From: Beijerinckiaceae bacterium
GTDB lineage: Bacteria; Pseudomonadota; Alphaproteobacteria; Rhizobiales; Beijerinckiaceae
NCBI GenBank assembly: GCA_947380915.1
Contig: CANCSY010000045.1
Location: 1 to 17,034 of the forward strand
DNA length: 17,034 nucleotides
Direction: 5' to 3'
Numbering within the stretch: position 1 is the first letter of the stretch; each line of letters starts with the position of its first letter. This document shows positions 14,310 through 17,034 of the stretch, piece after piece. The notes under the pieces are model-generated. The model did not search any database and was not told the origin of the DNA. It worked only from the letters and a program-made list of their open reading frames with translations. A program made the position numbers and the translations under genes.

Positions 14310-17034
14310 ATGGCGATTTATAATTGGTCCGCGCTCAACGCTGGTCGGCAGATCACGTTCGATCCGATGACGGACAGGCTGTTTTTCGACAGCGCATCTA
14401 TTTCCGCCTCGAATGTTGGCTTGGCTTTCTCGGGGGATACGAGCGTCTCGCTCACCTATGGCGGCAAGACGATCACGCTTTTGACCTCCGTCAAGAGTCT
14501 GACGACCGGCAACGTCACTTTCTCAAACGGGAGCCTTCTCGTCGTCGGCGACAACACGGTGGCGACATCCGCTGATGGTTCCGATAACGACATCAATGGT
14601 TCTGCGCAGGGCGATCTTCTGCTCGGGCTCGGCGGCAACGACAACTTGTCGGGCGGCGCCGGCGACGATACCCTGGACGGCGGCGCCGACCAGGACATCC
14701 TCGATGGCGGCGCGGGGAATGACACCGCCGTCTACGCCTCGTCCTCGACTGACGCCACGATCATCAACAACGGCGATGGCAGCTATGCGGTCATCACCCC
14801 CAACGACGGGATTGATGCGCTCTACAACGTTGAAAACGTCAAATTTTCAGACCAGACCATTGTATTGGCGAATTTGGCCTACACGCCCAAAACCGGCGTT
14901 GTCGCAACTGCTTACTCCGCCATTGATATGCGGAAACTGGTCATCGTTGATGGTGCGCCGACATCCTTTGATTCACCAACTGACATCGTCACTCTGGTGG
15001 ACACCCGGTCTGGAGAGACAGGCAAGCTGACTGGAAATTTCACCTGGTCGAACACAAACAGCGAAATGCCTGATCTGAACGGCACGATCAATCAAATCAG
15101 CGCCGAGAAAGACGGGACCACTCTTCGCACAATCACAGGCTTGAATTTATCCGCATCCACCTTTGCAGCGATGTTCAGCAGTCAGTTGGATCTGGCCCAC
15201 ATTGACGCCTGGATCTTCTCCGGCGACGACACCATCAATGGCTCATCGGATGGCGACTATCTCAGGGGCTATGCTGGTAATGACAGTCTGAACGGCGGCC
15301 TTGGAGACGACTCGCTGGATGGTGGAACGGAGAATGACGCTCTGGATGGCGGCGCCGGTAGGGACATCGCCATCTATCGAGGCGCGAGTGCGCAATATGT
15401 CATCACCTCGCTCGGGAATGGCTCCTATACGGTCCGGGACACGATCGCCGGGCGCGACGGGACGGATACGATTTCGAATATCGAAAGTCTTAGTTTCACC
15501 GACGGAACCTTCGCGGTCGCGGCGTTGAATATCGGCGGCTCGGGAACCACCTATAATTGGTCCGCGCTCACCGCTGGTGAGTCGATCACGTTTGATCCGA
15601 CGAAGGACAGGCTTTTTTTCAACGACTCCGCTATCTCCGCCGCGAATGTGGGCGTGAGTTTCTCAAGCGGGATCACGAGCGTATCGCTCACCTATGGCGG
15701 CAAGACGATCACGCTCTTGACCTCCGTCAAGAGTCTGACGACCACCAATGTCTCCTTCGCCAATGGCAGCCAGTTGGTGATCGGCGATAATGCGACGGGA
15801 ACCTCAGGCGATGATATCGTCAACACGCTCAATGGCTCGGATAATGCCGATCAATTCATCGGTCTGGGCGGGGGTGACGCGATCAATGGCGGAGGCGGGA
15901 ATGACACCATAAATGTGGGCTATGCTAATGGCGCCGTTGGCGATGACACGATTGATGGCGGCGCGGGAACGGACACGCTGGCCTATAGTCAGTCCAACGT
16001 CTCAACGCCTGCAATTACGGTCGACATGGCGAATCATAAAGTCACCAGCGCACAGGGTACGCTGACTATACAGAACGTCGAAAGAGTCACCGGCACGGCC
16101 CAGGGTGATACCTTCATTGGGGGCGCATCTGAACACGCGATAGACCCCCTCGGCAATATCACCGCCGAAATCTTCCGCGGCAATGGCGGTAACGACACCA
16201 TCACTGGCGCAGCCGATACGGTTCATGGGGGTAACGACATCGCTTACCGCACGGGCGCGGATTACTCGAACAATTCCAGCTCGCAGGCCATCAACGCCGA
16301 TCTGTATGCAGAAAAAGTAGCCGATGGCCTTGGCGGGATCGACACGCTGCAATATGTCGCCATGGTCTTCGGCGGCGCGGGGAATGACTCTATTTCCGGC
16401 GGTAGCCTCACGCGCAATCCCAACGGAATGTTCTGGGAACTGTTCCGGGGCAATGCTGGCAATGACACGCTGGATGGGGCCAACCGCTATAGCGATGGCG
16501 ACTACGCCAGTTCCGATCGGGCGGATTACTCAAACAACTCCGCCGCCCAGGCGATCAATGTGAATATGGTCACCGGCAAGGTCGCCGACGGCCTGGGCGG
16601 CACGGACACGCTGATCGACATTGATCAGGTCTGGGGCGGCGCTGGCAACGATTCGTTCCTTGGCGGCGACGGAGATGAAACCTTCGACGGCGGCGCCGGC
16701 AACGACACCCTCAATGGAGGCGGGGGCTCGAACCGGGCGTCCTACCAGCAGTCGACCAACGGCGTGATCGTGAATGTGGGCTCATCCGCGATCACTGTCG
16801 ATACGACCATCTATGCCGTCACGGGCATGAGTGGGAGCAAGACTGTCGCGGCGGGAACCGCCAATGACGGCATGGGCGGCACGGATGTGCTGATCAATAT
16901 GAACAATATCGCCGGGTCGGATTTCAACGACTATCTGCGCGGCACTGACATCGTCGGTCAACGCTCCTTTCTGGCGGGCTATGGCGGGAACAACTACCTC
17001 GTTGGCGGCGCGGGGATCGGCATCGCCGATTATG
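14310..17034 (+). CDS. RTX-type calcium-binding repeat protein, 3'-truncated by the window edge
   Basis: A continuous frame of 908 codons with no stop runs from ATG 14310 to the window end; the C-terminus and its expected secretion signal lie outside. GAGGG (14297-14301) sits 8 nt before the ATG; the earlier ATG at 14273 is out of frame and stops quickly. The protein has no N-terminal signal peptide and holds many GGxGxD-type nonapeptides that bind Ca2+ as parallel beta rolls. The clearest blocks are encoded at 14631-14726 (e.g. GGAGDDTLDGG), 15240-15365, 15861-15975 and 16635-16728. Such proteins are usually exported by a type I (TolC-type) system; no transporter genes are visible here. A roughly 80-residue module (YNWSAL...VGDN) occurs twice, and a 31-residue unit (ADYSNNS...) twice. 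Codon use is less GC-rich than in the catabolic operon. Function could be adhesin, surface-layer-like or secreted enzyme; no catalytic domain is seen in this part. Confidence 0.9.
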   Translation, partial: MAIYNWSALNAGRQITFDPMTDRLFFDSASISASNVGLAFSGDTSVSLTYGGKTITLLTSVKSLTTGNVTFSNGSLLVVGDNTVATSADGSDNDINGSAQGDLLLGLGGNDNLSGGAGDDTLDGGADQDILDGGAGNDTAVYASSSTDATIINNGDGSYAVITPNDGIDALYNVENVKFSDQTIVLANLAYTPKTGVVATAYSAIDMRKLVIVDGAPTSFDSPTDIVTLVDTRSGETGKLTGNFTWSNTNSEMPDLNGTINQISAEKDGTTLRTITGLNLSASTFAAMFSSQLDLAHIDAWIFSGDDTINGSSDGDYLRGYAGNDSLNGGLGDDSLDGGTENDALDGGAGRDIAIYRGASAQYVITSLGNGSYTVRDTIAGRDGTDTISNIESLSFTDGTFAVAALNIGGSGTTYNWSALTAGESITFDPTKDRLFFNDSAISAANVGVSFSSGITSVSLTYGGKTITLLTSVKSLTTTNVSFANGSQLVIGDNATGTSGDDIVNTLNGSDNADQFIGLGGGDAINGGGGNDTINVGYANGAVGDDTIDGGAGTDTLAYSQSNVSTPAITVDMANHKVTSAQGTLTIQNVERVTGTAQGDTFIGGASEHAIDPLGNITAEIFRGNGGNDTITGAADTVHGGNDIAYRTGADYSNNSSSQAINADLYAEKVADGLGGIDTLQYVAMVFGGAGNDSISGGSLTRNPNGMFWELFRGNAGNDTLDGANRYSDGDYASSDRADYSNNSAAQAINVNMVTGKVADGLGGTDTLIDIDQVWGGAGNDSFLGGDGDETFDGGAGNDTLNGGGGSNRASYQQSTNGVIVNVGSSAITVDTTIYAVTGMSGSKTVAAGTANDGMGGTDVLINMNNIAGSDFNDYLRGTDIVGQRSFLAGYGGNNYLVGGAGIGIADY
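14319..14555 (+). repeat. RTX protein N-terminal module, copy 1 (79 residues)
   Basis: Encodes YNWSALNAGRQITFDP ... to VVGDN at the N-terminus of the RTX protein. Most residues recur in copy 2 at 15552-15791, including a 23-residue identical run around TYGGKTITLL. The DNA is also closely similar. It precedes the first calcium-repeat block. Confidence 0.85.
15552..15791 (+). repeat. RTX protein module, copy 2 (80 residues)
   Basis: Encodes YNWSALTAGESITFDP ... to VIGDN, one residue longer than copy 1 by an insertion near FSSGITSVS. It separates two calcium-repeat blocks. The start (TATAATTGGTCCGCGCTCA) is identical to copy 1 over 19 nt. Confidence 0.85.
16257..16349 (+). repeat. RTX protein 31-residue unit, copy 1
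   Basis: Encodes ADYSNNSSSQAINADLY... ending DGLGGIDTL. It pairs with an equal-length unit at 16521-16613; weaker relatives are DGMGGTDVL near 16868 and the LAYSQS segment near 15979. Confidence 0.7.
16521..16613 (+). repeat. RTX protein 31-residue unit, copy 2
   Basis: Encodes ADYSNNSAAQAINVNMV... ending DGLGGTDTL, aligned without gaps to copy 1 at 16257-16349. It is followed directly by a GGxGxD calcium-repeat block. Confidence 0.7.

Noticed and set aside
14575..15030. Short plus- and minus-strand open frames inside the RTX region
   Set aside because: They are out of frame with the single 908-codon RTX frame, whose translation shows regular calcium-binding repeats.
14310..17034. CRISPR array or tandem DNA repeat array in the repetitive region
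   Set aside because: The repetition is at the protein level (Gly/Asp nonapeptides) with a continuous frame; there are no evenly spaced identical DNA repeats with unique spacers.

Overview
The window is GC-rich DNA, except for three AT-rich intergenic stretches. It looks like an alphaproteobacterial chromosome, most likely Hyphomicrobiales. The main clue is two outer membrane proteins whose mature ends begin with 'ADLPSKK' or 'ADLPAKK' after an alanine-rich signal peptide, a style common in that order. Catabolic genes with MmgE/PrpD, Bug/TctC and luciferase-like families fit this. Species cannot be read from the window.

Positions 1-3067 hold the 3' part of an ABC transporter ATPase gene, a YciI-like gene, a convergent DUF892 ferritin-like gene, and a divergent amidohydrolase closely resembling 8-oxoguanine deaminase. 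It ends in a clear intrinsic terminator. Positions 3068-6000 hold two monocistronic outer membrane beta-barrel genes. Each has its own terminator, and both carry the same two-box leader (22 nt, 16 nt gap, 16 nt) with a hairpin preserved by wobble changes. Positions 6059-6777 hold two small genes of unknown function, one secreted and one with a TTG start.

Positions 6973-14145 form what looks like an uncharacterised catabolic locus. Two paralogous Asp/Glu/hydantoin racemase-like genes face each other tail to tail. The second is divergent from a five-gene operon: Tat-exported MmgE/PrpD protein, Bug/TctC periplasmic binding protein, two neighbouring metallo-beta-lactamase-fold proteins, and an NtaA/SnaA/DszA-type flavin monooxygenase. 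The last four genes overlap or are 1 nt apart. Both racemase-like proteins lack the catalytic cysteines of hydantoin racemase at the aligned positions. The two MBL proteins have complementary losses of metal ligands. I infer capture, uptake and oxidation or rearrangement of a small carboxylate or heterocycle; the substrate cannot be named.

From 14310 to the end is one uninterrupted frame of 908 codons that runs off the window. It encodes an RTX-type calcium-binding repeat protein with two internal duplications, preceded by a strikingly AT-rich intergenic stretch.

I saw no tRNA, rRNA, CRISPR array, transposase or insertion sequence.
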